From: Anaerolineaceae bacterium UBA5311
Lineage (GTDB): Bacteria > Chloroflexota > Anaerolineae > Anaerolineales > Anaerolineaceae
NCBI GenBank assembly: GCA_002411175.1
Contig: DHRN01000064.1
Location: forward strand, 7,557-23,330
Direction of reading: 5' to 3'
Length of the DNA: 15,774 nucleotides
The notes beneath the pieces are model-generated. The model made no database searches, had not been told where the DNA came from, and saw nothing but the letters and a program-made list of their open reading frames with translations. Each line of letters starts with the position of its first letter. Position 1 is the first letter of the stretch. This document shows, one piece after another, positions 1 to 6,765 of the stretch. The translations under genes were made by a program, and so were the position numbers.

Positions 1-2
1 TT

Positions 3-193
3 CCCTCACCCCCGCTTCGCGTAACCAGCCTGCGGCTGGACTTCGCCTCTCCCAAGAGAGGGCTGGGATTCGTCCCACTCCGCATGTTTTGGCTATGCGC
101 AATGGTTCGGGAGGCAGAGATTGCGTTAGCCATCGCTCTCACCCCCTTTAATTCCCCCTCTCCAGCAGAGCTGGACGCAAGCAGTAAAGAGGG
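3..193. repeat. two diverged copies of a C-rich hairpin repeat
   Basis: Positions 3-62 and about 135-193 share one layout. Each has a CTCACCCCC-type start, then a 6-bp hairpin (CCAGCC/GGCTGG with loop TGC at 25-39; TCCAGC/GCTGGA with loop AGA at 161-175), and an end in GAGGG. The first copy adds a second hairpin, CCTCTC/GAGAGG with loop CCAA (46-61). The second copy can close as a larger stem between CCCTCT (156-161) and AGAGGG (188-193). This resembles the small palindromic intergenic repeats scattered through many bacterial genomes. The family is not one I can name, and copy number elsewhere is unknown. Confidence 0.5.
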
Positions 194-233
194 CGTATTG
201 AAGGAAACAGGGTGCTGAGGTGCCTGTAATCAA

Positions 234-282
234 AAAACACCCGACCGGCGCAGGAAAACCACCGCGGTTTCGCGGGTGTTTT
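234..282. terminator. 10-bp inverted repeat flanked by A/T tracts, terminator-like
   Basis: AAAACACCCG (234-243) is repeated exactly as its reverse complement CGGGTGTTTT (273-282), with a 29-base interior that itself has AAACC/GGTTT arms (256-260 and 266-270). Read on the - strand the stem ends in six T residues. Read on the + strand it ends in four. It could terminate a gene lying to the left of the window on the + strand. No gene is visible that would need it on the - strand. Confidence 0.5.
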
Positions 283-491
283 GCGGCGCTATATTTTTGC
301 TTTTTGCCATTGTATCCTAAAGCCTCCCCCGGGTTCCCCAAGGCTTTCCTTGACGTTGATTGATCGGTGCCTTCCAGCATTGTACCCACTTTGCCGGGAA
401 GGATGGTCGCTCACTGCGTGCATATTTCCGCCGGTCTCCGCTGTAGTATGCATGATTGGGCGAAAGTATGACGGTTTACTCGATATTGTGC

Positions 492-544
492 ATATTATAT
501 CATAATATTTTTTATTGGGGGAAATTTCCCGCCCAATTTTGACG
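492..544 (+). promoter_or_regulatory. candidate operator/promoter block: AT dyad, GGGAAATTTCCC palindrome, TTGACG
   Basis: A perfect dyad ATATTAT-atc-ATAATAT occupies 492-508. It is followed by GGGAAATTTCCC (519-530), a 12-bp palindrome nested in a wider imperfect dyad whose outer arms are ATTGGG (514-519) and CCCAAT (532-537). TTGACG (539-544), a good -35 match, follows at once. The best -10-like hexamer, TCTAAT (565-570), lies 20 bases further on, which is longer than usual, so the promoter itself is uncertain. The clustering of symmetric sites ahead of a catabolic operon is what a repressor or activator site would look like. No regulator gene is in the window. Confidence 0.35.
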
Positions 545-601
545 AATTTTCAGGGAAAATCCGATCTAATTTTTCAAATGAAATTCAATATCGCGGAGGT
601 G

Positions 602-688
602 ACGCCTGGTTGGGCGTTTTTATTGTGTTGGCAGGGGGCAAAGCCAGCAATCCGGTTTGTCCGGAGAGGAAAACCACCTTCCGCAAGG
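602..688 (+). promoter_or_regulatory. possible structured 5' leader / attenuator
   Basis: Three short hairpins follow each other. The first is ACGCC/GGCGT with a 6-base loop and then five T residues (602-621), a minimal intrinsic-terminator form. The second is TCCGG/CCGGA with a 5-base loop (651-665). The third is CCTT/AAGG with loop CCGC (677-688). If transcription starts near the 539-570 block, these lie in a leader of roughly 220 bases before the ATG at 794. I do not recognise a known riboswitch class. Stems are short, so this is weak evidence. Confidence 0.25.
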
Positions 689-793
689 CGTTGGCGCGCG
701 CGGCGATCGGCGACTTGTGGGTTTAACACGGATTGGGTTTATACTCTGGTGGTAAGATTAAGAAACAATCTGAATAGTCCTTTTGAGGAGTTT

Positions 794-2914
794 ATGACCG
801 ATTATCGAATCAAATCTCACCCAATCCTGATCGATGAAGAAAAGGCAACAATCCCTTTCTACTGGCAAGACAAACAACTATACGCAAAACCAAACGAAAT
901 GATCTCTTCGGCGCTGATTGCCGGGGAAATCCAGGTATTTCGGCATCACGTCAAAGACCAAAGCCCCCAGGGCATTTTTTGCGCGAACGGGCAGTGTTCC
1001 CAGTGCATGGTGATGGTCGATGGTTTGCCGGTTAAATCGTGCATGACGGCGGTCAGGCAGGGCATGCGGGTGGAACCGGCGGATGGTTTGCCCAGGCTGC
1101 CTGAAAGCTTTGAACCCCTGCCCAGCGCGGACAGCTTTCAACGCCGGCAGGAATGCGAGGTGTTGATCCTCGGAGCCGGACCGGCGGGGCTTTCGGCGGC
1201 GATTGAGCTGGGGAAACTGGGAGCGAAGGTGCTTTTGGTCGACGACAAAAACCAGCTGGGCGGGAAACTGGTTTTGCAAACCCACCGTTTTTTTGGTTCG
1301 ACCAAGGCTGTTTATGCCGGAACCAGGGGCGTTGAGATCGCGAAAATACTGGCGAAAGAGGTGGAAGCGCTGCCCAGTGTTGAAATCTGGACGAATTCAA
1401 CCGCGACCGGTGTTTTTGAGGACCATATTGTCGGGGTTTATCGCGACCAGAAAGAAAATATCCATGTAGAACCACAAATATTATTGGTGGCGACCGGCGC
1501 GAGAGAGCGCAGCCTTTCGTTCGCTGGCAACACGCTTCCGGGGGTTTATGGAGCGGGCGCTTTTCAGACGCTGGTGAACCGCGACCTGGTGAAACCCTGC
1601 GAAAACCTGTTTATCATCGGGGGCGGCAACGTCGGGTTGATTGGCGGCTATCACGCCATCCAGGCTGGGATTCATGTTGCCGGGCTGGTTGAAGCTGCCC
1701 CGGAATGCGGCGGCTACAAGGTGCACAAAGACAAGCTGGCGCGTTCGGGCGTGCCGATTTTTACTTCGCATACTGTGATCGAAGCCAGGGGTGAGGAAAG
1801 GGTCGGGGCGGTGGTGATCGCCCGGGTTGATGGAAATTTCAGACCAATTGCCGGCAGCGAGAAAGTTTACGATTGCGACACCCTGCTGATCGCGGTTGGT
1901 TTGGAACCGGTTGATGAATTCCTGCGGGTGGCGAAAGAAATTGGCATGGAGGTTTACGCGGCAGGAGATGCCAACGAAATCGCGGAAGCCTCGGCGGCGA
2001 TTTTTTCTGGAAAAATTGTTGGCAACGAAATCGCCAGGAAACTGGGCAAAGACATCGCCGAAATTCCTTCCGCGTGGCTGGAAACAGAAGAAATTCTCAA
2101 ATCCAGACCCGGTGTGGTTGTCCCGGAGCGGCATATCGGCAAACTCGACGGCGTTTTTCCGGTTTTTCATTGCAACCAGGAAATCCCATGCAACCCCTGT
2201 TCTGAGGTGTGCCCGAAGGATCTGATCTTTATCGACGAAGCTGACATTCGCCACATGCCTCTTTTTGACGAAGAACGGGCGGATGAATGCATTGCCTGCG
2301 GTCGCTGTGTGGCGGTTTGCCCTGGTCTGGCGGTCAGCCTGGTGGATTTTCGCAAGCGCAGCCAGACCGCGCTGGTGAGCCTGCCGGTGGAGCAAAATTA
2401 CGCGGAAATCGCAGTTGGTAACGAAATTGAAGTCAGCGATACCGCCGGAGCCGCGCTCGGCAAGTATAAAATCGAGAAGATCAAAACAGTTGCCGGCTAC
2501 AAGGACGGCACACGATTGTTGAGTGTTGAAGTTCCGGTCGCGATAGCAAAACAGGTGGCTGGTTTTCGGGTGATCCAACCGAGCATGGTGAGAGCCTTCG
2601 AACCAGACTCGCGGATGGCGGAAAACCTGGAGGATGAGGCTTTTGTATGCCGTTGTGAACGCATTACCGCCGGAGAGATCAGGCGCCTGATCCGGATGGG
2701 CGTCAGGGATATCAACCAGATCAAAGCGGTCACACATGCGAGCATGGGCTCGTGCGGAGGCAAGACTTGCCTCAACCTGATCAGACGCATGTTCGCTGCG
2801 GAAGGCATTCCCCTGACGGAGGTCACTGATCCGCCGGTGCGACCGGCTTTCGTGGAAGTGCCGGTCAAAGATTATATTGAGCATACAAAAGAAGAAACTG
2901 GGAAGATGCGATGA
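794..2914 (+). CDS. fused iron-sulfur/FAD oxidoreductase subunit of a dye-linked amino acid dehydrogenase complex
   Basis: This is the electron-transfer subunit of a probable proline-, hydroxyproline- or sarcosine-type dehydrogenase complex. In 706 residues it joins four redox modules. A 2Fe-2S domain has Cys63, 68, 71 and 83. A pyridine nucleotide-disulfide oxidoreductase fold has the FAD motif GAGPAG (127-132), an ATG motif near 233 and a second dinucleotide motif GGGNVG (276-281). An 8Fe ferredoxin has Cys460/466/469/473 and Cys499/502/505/509. A BFD-like 2Fe-2S domain has Cys619, 621, 654 and 659. In archaeal dye-linked proline dehydrogenases comparable modules are separate subunits; here they are one chain. 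The frame stays open upstream to 515, but GAGGAG at 785-790, three bases before the ATG at 794, and the poor upstream translation favour this start. It overlaps the next gene by ATGA. Substrate is inferred only from the family. Confidence 0.85.
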   Translation: MTDYRIKSHPILIDEEKATIPFYWQDKQLYAKPNEMISSALIAGEIQVFRHHVKDQSPQGIFCANGQCSQCMVMVDGLPVKSCMTAVRQGMRVEPADGLPRLPESFEPLPSADSFQRRQECEVLILGAGPAGLSAAIELGKLGAKVLLVDDKNQLGGKLVLQTHRFFGSTKAVYAGTRGVEIAKILAKEVEALPSVEIWTNSTATGVFEDHIVGVYRDQKENIHVEPQILLVATGARERSLSFAGNTLPGVYGAGAFQTLVNRDLVKPCENLFIIGGGNVGLIGGYHAIQAGIHVAGLVEAAPECGGYKVHKDKLARSGVPIFTSHTVIEARGEERVGAVVIARVDGNFRPIAGSEKVYDCDTLLIAVGLEPVDEFLRVAKEIGMEVYAAGDANEIAEASAAIFSGKIVGNEIARKLGKDIAEIPSAWLETEEILKSRPGVVVPERHIGKLDGVFPVFHCNQEIPCNPCSEVCPKDLIFIDEADIRHMPLFDEERADECIACGRCVAVCPGLAVSLVDFRKRSQTALVSLPVEQNYAEIAVGNEIEVSDTAGAALGKYKIEKIKTVAGYKDGTRLLSVEVPVAIAKQVAGFRVIQPSMVRAFEPDSRMAENLEDEAFVCRCERITAGEIRRLIRMGVRDINQIKAVTHASMGSCGGKTCLNLIRRMFAAEGIPLTEVTDPPVRPAFVEVPVKDYIEHTKEETGKMR

Positions 2915-4071
2915 GCCAAAACAAAACTTACGATGTCATTATTGCCGGAGCTGGCTCGCTGGGAACCCCGACCGCGATGTACCTGGCACAAGCCGGGTTG
3001 AGTGTTTTGGTGATAGAAGCAATGCCCAGCCAGGGACAGGCTTCCAACAAACACGCGATTGGTGGGGTGCGGGCGACACATTCTGACCCTTCCAAAATTC
3101 ACCTGTGCGGCAGTTCGATCGAGATTTTTTCAACCTGGAAAGAAACATACGGTGACGATATCGACTGGCGGGCGGGCGGATATAATTTTGTCGCCTATAC
3201 GGACGAGATAGAAAACACGCTAAAGAATCTGCTGGTCCAGCAACGCGCACTTGGCTTGAACATTCAATGGCTGGGGAAAGAGGAAAACCTTGAAATCGCG
3301 CCGCAACTCAATCCGGATGGTTTGCTTGGGGGCACATTTTCGCCTGAAGATGGCAGCGCCTCGCCATTGAAAGCCTGTTTCGCCTTCTGGAAACATGCGC
3401 AAGCTGCCGGAGCGGAGTTTCAATTTAATGAACAGGTCACTGGTCTTGTCGCGCGGGGCAGCAAGGTCCAGGAAATCAAGACAAACAGAGGCAGTTACTC
3501 GTGCGAAACCTTTATCAACGCAGCTGGAGGATGGTCGCGGCAGATCTCACAAATGGTCGGCGTGGACATCCCGATCGAAGCTGACGCGCACGAAGCCGGT
3601 ATCACCGAACCGGTGCAGCCGATGTTCGACGCGATGGTTGTCGATATCAGGGAGTGCCCGGGGTCGAGCAATTTTTATTTTTACCAGCATCCAACAGGCA
3701 AGATTATCTTCTGCCTGACGCCAGAGCCACAAATCTGGGGAAATCTGACCCAGAATACAAGTTCGTTTTTGCCGCAATCGTGCAGACGGCTGGTGGAACT
3801 GATGCCCATTCTCGGGAATATACGCGTTCGGCGAACCTGGCGGGGCACTTACCCGATGACGCCAGACGGAAACCCAATCATCGGCGGTGTTGAAGGTCTC
3901 GATGGATATTTAATCGCAGCCGGAACGTGCGGGCAAGGTTTCATGCTTGGTCCGGGCGTTGGCAAATTGCTGGCAAACAGCCTGACTGGCAACCTGGACG
4001 CTGTCGAAAAGGAATGTTTGCAGAGGATGCGCTATGATCGATCGTTTGACAGTAAGGAGGTGCTTAAGTAA
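2911..4071 (+). CDS. DAO-family FAD-dependent amino acid (proline/sarcosine-type) dehydrogenase
   Basis: A 386-residue flavoprotein of the DAO (D-amino acid/glycine/sarcosine oxidase) superfamily, predicted to be the catalytic subunit that oxidises an amino or imino acid and passes electrons to the fused subunit encoded just upstream. The N-terminal dinucleotide motif GAGSLG spans residues 13-18. The C-terminal block TPDGNPIIGG, then GQGFMLGPGVG, is the usual FAD/substrate-closing region of sarcosine oxidase and beta-subunit proline dehydrogenases. There is no signal peptide or membrane segment, so it is cytoplasmic or peripheral. Its ATG overlaps the upstream stop as ATGA, with GGAAG at 2901-2905 as a ribosome binding site, so the two are translationally coupled. 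Exact substrate cannot be told from sequence alone: L-proline, hydroxyproline, sarcosine and opines are all possible. No clear terminator follows. Confidence 0.82.
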   Translation: MSQNKTYDVIIAGAGSLGTPTAMYLAQAGLSVLVIEAMPSQGQASNKHAIGGVRATHSDPSKIHLCGSSIEIFSTWKETYGDDIDWRAGGYNFVAYTDEIENTLKNLLVQQRALGLNIQWLGKEENLEIAPQLNPDGLLGGTFSPEDGSASPLKACFAFWKHAQAAGAEFQFNEQVTGLVARGSKVQEIKTNRGSYSCETFINAAGGWSRQISQMVGVDIPIEADAHEAGITEPVQPMFDAMVVDIRECPGSSNFYFYQHPTGKIIFCLTPEPQIWGNLTQNTSSFLPQSCRRLVELMPILGNIRVRRTWRGTYPMTPDGNPIIGGVEGLDGYLIAAGTCGQGFMLGPGVGKLLANSLTGNLDAVEKECLQRMRYDRSFDSKEVLK

Positions 4072-4168
4072 AGCATTATTCAAGACCTGTATCCAACTTT
4101 TTGGGGATTGCACCCGCCCCCCGCTGCGAAGGGATTGTATCGTTCAGGTATGATTTCAAATTGACTTA

Positions 4169-4174
4169 TATAAT
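4169..4174 (+). promoter_or_regulatory. candidate -10 box (TATAAT) for the relA-type gene
   Basis: A perfect TATAAT lies about 50 bases ahead of the ATG at 4222 in an AT-rich stretch. No convincing -35 lies at the standard distance: TTCAGG at 4143-4148 is 20 bases upstream, and TTGACT at 4161-4166 is too close. A promoter in the 150-base gap is reasonable because the stringent-response gene and the dehydrogenase pair are functionally unrelated. Confidence 0.3.
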
Positions 4175-4221
4175 ATGTAGAGATCAGGCAAGCTGATATC
4201 GCTTACAATTAAGTGAGAATC

Positions 4222-6420
4222 ATGGAAATTGAGCAATTCCTTAACAAACTACCGGATGTCTACACTCGTGGTGATCGGGAGCAGATCGAGAAGGCATATC
4301 GCTTTGCCGAAAACGCTCACCACGGGCAAACCAGGGCAAACGGGCAGCCCTACTTTTCACACCTGGTAGGCGTAGCTTTCATTTTGCTTGATATGGAAGC
4401 AACGGCGGATATTGTGACTGCTGCTTTATTGCAGGATGTGATCATCGATTGTGGTGTGCCGGTCAACACGCTGAAGAAGGATTTCGGCGAGAATATTACC
4501 CGCTTTGTTGAAGATCTTACCCGCATCACCAGTTTGCCTTATTTATCAAGAGCAGACCAGCACGAGAACGAACGAAAACCGTTAAAGGACGCCGTTCCTG
4601 GAGATGCCAGCCGGATCGATGACGATTTGGCTGAAACAATCCGCAAGATGCTTTTGGCAATAGGCGATGATGTGCGCGTGGTGGTGATTATGCTGGCAGA
4701 CCGTCTGCACAACATGCGCACGCTCAACGCCCTGCCCTCAGACAGGCAGCGCAAAATTGCACAGGAAACACTGGACATTTTCGCGCCCATAGCCAACCGG
4801 CTTGGAATCTGGCAGTTCAAGTGGGAATTGGAAGACCTCGGTTTTCGCTACACCAACTCGGAAAAATATAAGGAAATTGCCGAAAATTTAACCACCAGGC
4901 GCACAAAACGGCTGGAGGAAGTCGATAAAATTATCCTCGACCTGGGCAGTTTGCTGGAAAAGTCTGAGGTCAAGGCGAAAATCAGCGGTCGCCCCAAGCA
5001 CATTTACTCGATTTATCGAAAAATGCAAAGCAAGGAAAAAGCTTTTGATGGTATCCGTGATTTGCGGGCTGTGCGCATCATTGTTGATGATGTCGAAACC
5101 TGTTATAAGGTTTTGGGGATTATTCATATGCATTTCTCTCCTATCCCGGGTGAATTCGACGATTACATCGCGGCCAAAAAGCCGAATAACTATCAAAGCC
5201 TGCACACAGCTGTAATATATTCAGATGGGAAACCGCTTGAAGTTCAGATACGCACCTGGGAGATGCACCGAAACGCGGAATATGGAATCGCTGCGCATTG
5301 GCGATACAAGGAAAATAAACAACATTTTTCAGGTAACTACGAACAAAAGGTAAGCTCGATGCGCAGCCTGCTCACCTGGAGCCTGGAAATTGAAGATAAC
5401 CAGGATTTGGTTGAAGGAATGCGCTCTGATCTATTCAAAGACCGGGTGTATGTAATCTCTCCAAAGGGTGATGTTGTTGACCTGCCCCAGGGTTCCACAC
5501 CAATCGACTTTGCCTACCAGGTGCACACCGATATTGGTCATCGCTGTCGTGGAGCCAAAATCAACGGAAAACTGGTAACCCTGGATTACACGTTGAAAAC
5601 AGGCGACCAGGTTGAAATCCTGACCGTCAATCGAGGCGGACCCAGCCGCGACTGGTTGAACCCCAACCTCGGTTTGGTACGATCATCACGATCCAGGCAA
5701 AAGATCAGACAGTGGTTCAAACAGCAGGATCGTGCCGAAAACCTCGAGCACGGCAAGATATTGGTTGAGAAAGAGCTGAAAAGGCTTGGCTTACCCGGGG
5801 TCGATCTGACCCAGCTGTTGCCCACATTCAATTTGAAAACAATTGACGATTTGTATGTAGGCATCGGATGCGCTGATATCTCGATCGGGAAATTTGTAAA
5901 CCGGGTTGGAGAGCTTAACGCCGACAGTCTCAAACAAGAGGACCAATTAATCCCAGAAGCCCCGGCGAAGCAAAAAGCAGGAGACACGATAACCATTATG
6001 GGGCTGACCAGTATGATGCACAACTTCGCGCGCTGCTGCAACCCCATGCCTGGAGATGCGATTGTTGGCTATATCACCCGGGGTCGGGGTGTCACCATCC
6101 ACAGGATGGACTGCCCCAACGCATTAAGGATGAAAGACGCAGAGAGGCTCATCAAGGTGGACTGGGGTTTTACAGAACAGACCTACCCGGTACCAATCCA
6201 GATCACGGCGTATGATCGCCAGGGATTAATGGCAGATATCTCCGGTGTCATTTCCAGCGAACCTGTGAGGCTGATTGACTTATCCCTGACAACCAGGCAG
6301 CATATTGTCAAGGTCAACCTGGTTTTGGAGGTCGCCGGCATCAGCGAGTTGAGTCGTGTATTGGCAAGGCTTGAAAACCTGGCAAATGTTATGGAAGCTG
6401 CCCGGGTGAAACCCGGGTGA
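4222..6420 (+). CDS. relA: RelA/SpoT-family (p)ppGpp synthetase with a degenerate hydrolase site
   Basis: Long RSH protein of the stringent response, making (p)ppGpp from ATP and GDP/GTP. Order from the ATG at 4222 (732 residues): HD hydrolase region (about 20-190), synthetase (about 240-370), TGS (about 406-470), the Cys-containing segment RCCNPMPGD (Cys605, Cys606), and a C-terminal ACT domain (about 655-730). The synthetase keeps YQSLH (324-328) and EVQIRT (340-345) and carries EFDD (311-314), the EXDD form typical of monofunctional RelA rather than RXKD of bifunctional Rel. In the HD domain His47 of the YxSH motif and the ADRLHN motif are kept. The HD pair, however, is Gln71-Asp72, and the following Glu-Asp pair is Ile75-Asp76. 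Hydrolase activity is therefore probably weak or lost. A GTG at 4213 could also start the frame, but AAGTGAG at 4211-4217 serves better as binding site for the ATG. Confidence 0.93.
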   Translation: MEIEQFLNKLPDVYTRGDREQIEKAYRFAENAHHGQTRANGQPYFSHLVGVAFILLDMEATADIVTAALLQDVIIDCGVPVNTLKKDFGENITRFVEDLTRITSLPYLSRADQHENERKPLKDAVPGDASRIDDDLAETIRKMLLAIGDDVRVVVIMLADRLHNMRTLNALPSDRQRKIAQETLDIFAPIANRLGIWQFKWELEDLGFRYTNSEKYKEIAENLTTRRTKRLEEVDKIILDLGSLLEKSEVKAKISGRPKHIYSIYRKMQSKEKAFDGIRDLRAVRIIVDDVETCYKVLGIIHMHFSPIPGEFDDYIAAKKPNNYQSLHTAVIYSDGKPLEVQIRTWEMHRNAEYGIAAHWRYKENKQHFSGNYEQKVSSMRSLLTWSLEIEDNQDLVEGMRSDLFKDRVYVISPKGDVVDLPQGSTPIDFAYQVHTDIGHRCRGAKINGKLVTLDYTLKTGDQVEILTVNRGGPSRDWLNPNLGLVRSSRSRQKIRQWFKQQDRAENLEHGKILVEKELKRLGLPGVDLTQLLPTFNLKTIDDLYVGIGCADISIGKFVNRVGELNADSLKQEDQLIPEAPAKQKAGDTITIMGLTSMMHNFARCCNPMPGDAIVGYITRGRGVTIHRMDCPNALRMKDAERLIKVDWGFTEQTYPVPIQITAYDRQGLMADISGVISSEPVRLIDLSLTTRQHIVKVNLVLEVAGISELSRVLARLENLANVMEAARVKPG
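6401..6417 (+). other. 7-bp hairpin overlapping the relA stop codon
   Basis: CCCGGGT (6401-6407) and ACCCGGG (6411-6417) form a perfect GC-rich stem over a GAA loop, running into the stop codon at 6418-6420. No T tract follows, so it is not a standard intrinsic terminator. It may stabilise the mRNA end or slow downstream read-through. It also forces the last codons (Arg-Val-Lys-Pro-Gly). Confidence 0.45.
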
Positions 6421-6433
6421 TGAATTGCCCGGC

Positions 6434-6462
6434 TTTACGGTTATGCAGGTCTAAGGTAAAAT
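6434..6462 (+). promoter_or_regulatory. candidate promoter TTTACG-N17-TAAAAT
   Basis: TTTACG (6434-6439) and TAAAAT (6457-6462) are separated by 17 bases and sit 37 bases ahead of the ATG at 6499. The local context AAGGTAAAAT recurs just upstream of the tRNA-Gly (14230-14239), which supports this being a real -10 type in the genome. It would drive the small acidic protein and perhaps the whole run to murA. Confidence 0.4.
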
Positions 6463-6498
6463 GCCATCGAATTATTAAGGAAAAATATGGAGTAAACG

Positions 6499-6735
6499 AT
6501 GACAAAAATTCGCTGTTACTACCTTGATTGCCAGTTTCTTGACGACCGACATTGTGCTGCAGCGGCTGTCGATATTAAACCGGAAGGCTGCCTAACCTAT
6601 AAACCTGTTGAGGATGACGTAAACCTTGCAGACTGGGATGATGAGCTTGAAGACTGGGATGAAGATGGTGAGGATACCGAAAGTCTTTGGGAAGTCGAAG
6701 AAGAAGAAGACGAAGCTGACGACGATGAATATTGA
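6499..6735 (+). CDS. small four-Cys protein with a very acidic tail
   Basis: A 78-residue protein of unknown function. The N-terminal third has four cysteines in a compact pattern (Cys6, Cys11, Cys19, Cys31, with His18), suggesting a small metal-binding or disulfide knot. The spacing is reminiscent of DUF1540-type modules, but that is a loose resemblance. From residue 36 on it is almost entirely Asp/Glu with several Trp, ending in a run of acidic residues, so it is strongly negative and probably disordered. GGAG at 6489-6492, six bases before the ATG, is a good ribosome binding site. It lies 78 bases after relA and 30 bases before the next gene. The acidic tail could mimic nucleic acid or bind a basic partner, but nothing in the sequence proves this. 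Confidence 0.75.
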   Translation: MTKIRCYYLDCQFLDDRHCAAAAVDIKPEGCLTYKPVEDDVNLADWDDELEDWDEDGEDTESLWEVEEEEDEADDDEY

Positions 6736-6765
6736 GTCAAATTGACTAGGAAAGCGAAGTGAATA

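Larger units (their letters stand above)
1..793. other. long non-coding stretch ahead of the dehydrogenase operon
   Basis: No reading frame in these ~790 bases looks like a real protein. The open frames on both strands give Arg/Pro/Cys/Trp-rich, low-order translations with no ribosome binding site, and base composition varies in blocks. What it does hold is listed separately: two related hairpin-bearing repeat copies (3-193), a terminator-like inverted repeat (234-282), an AT-rich dyad and palindrome block (492-544), and a series of small hairpins (602-688) that would lie in the 5' leader of the next gene. The frame of the next gene is open back to 515. I treat 515-793 as untranslated because its translation is repeat-like and because a GAGGAG sits just before the ATG at 794. 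Confidence 0.6.

Noticed and set aside
126..389. Open frame of 87 codons on the - strand in the left spacer
   Set aside because: It runs through the hairpin repeats and the terminator-like inverted repeat, and the translation is low-order with no family pattern.
515..793. N-terminal extension of the fused oxidoreductase
   Set aside because: The extension is Arg/Trp-rich and lacks a signal or domain, while GAGGAG and the ATG at 794 precede a normal 2Fe-2S domain N-terminus.
1481..2884. Open frame of 467 codons on the - strand opposite the fused oxidoreductase gene
   Set aside because: It is antisense to a gene with clear cofactor motifs, its translation is rich in His, Arg, Asn and Phe without any motif, and it has no ribosome binding site. 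Long antisense frames are expected from the codon bias here.
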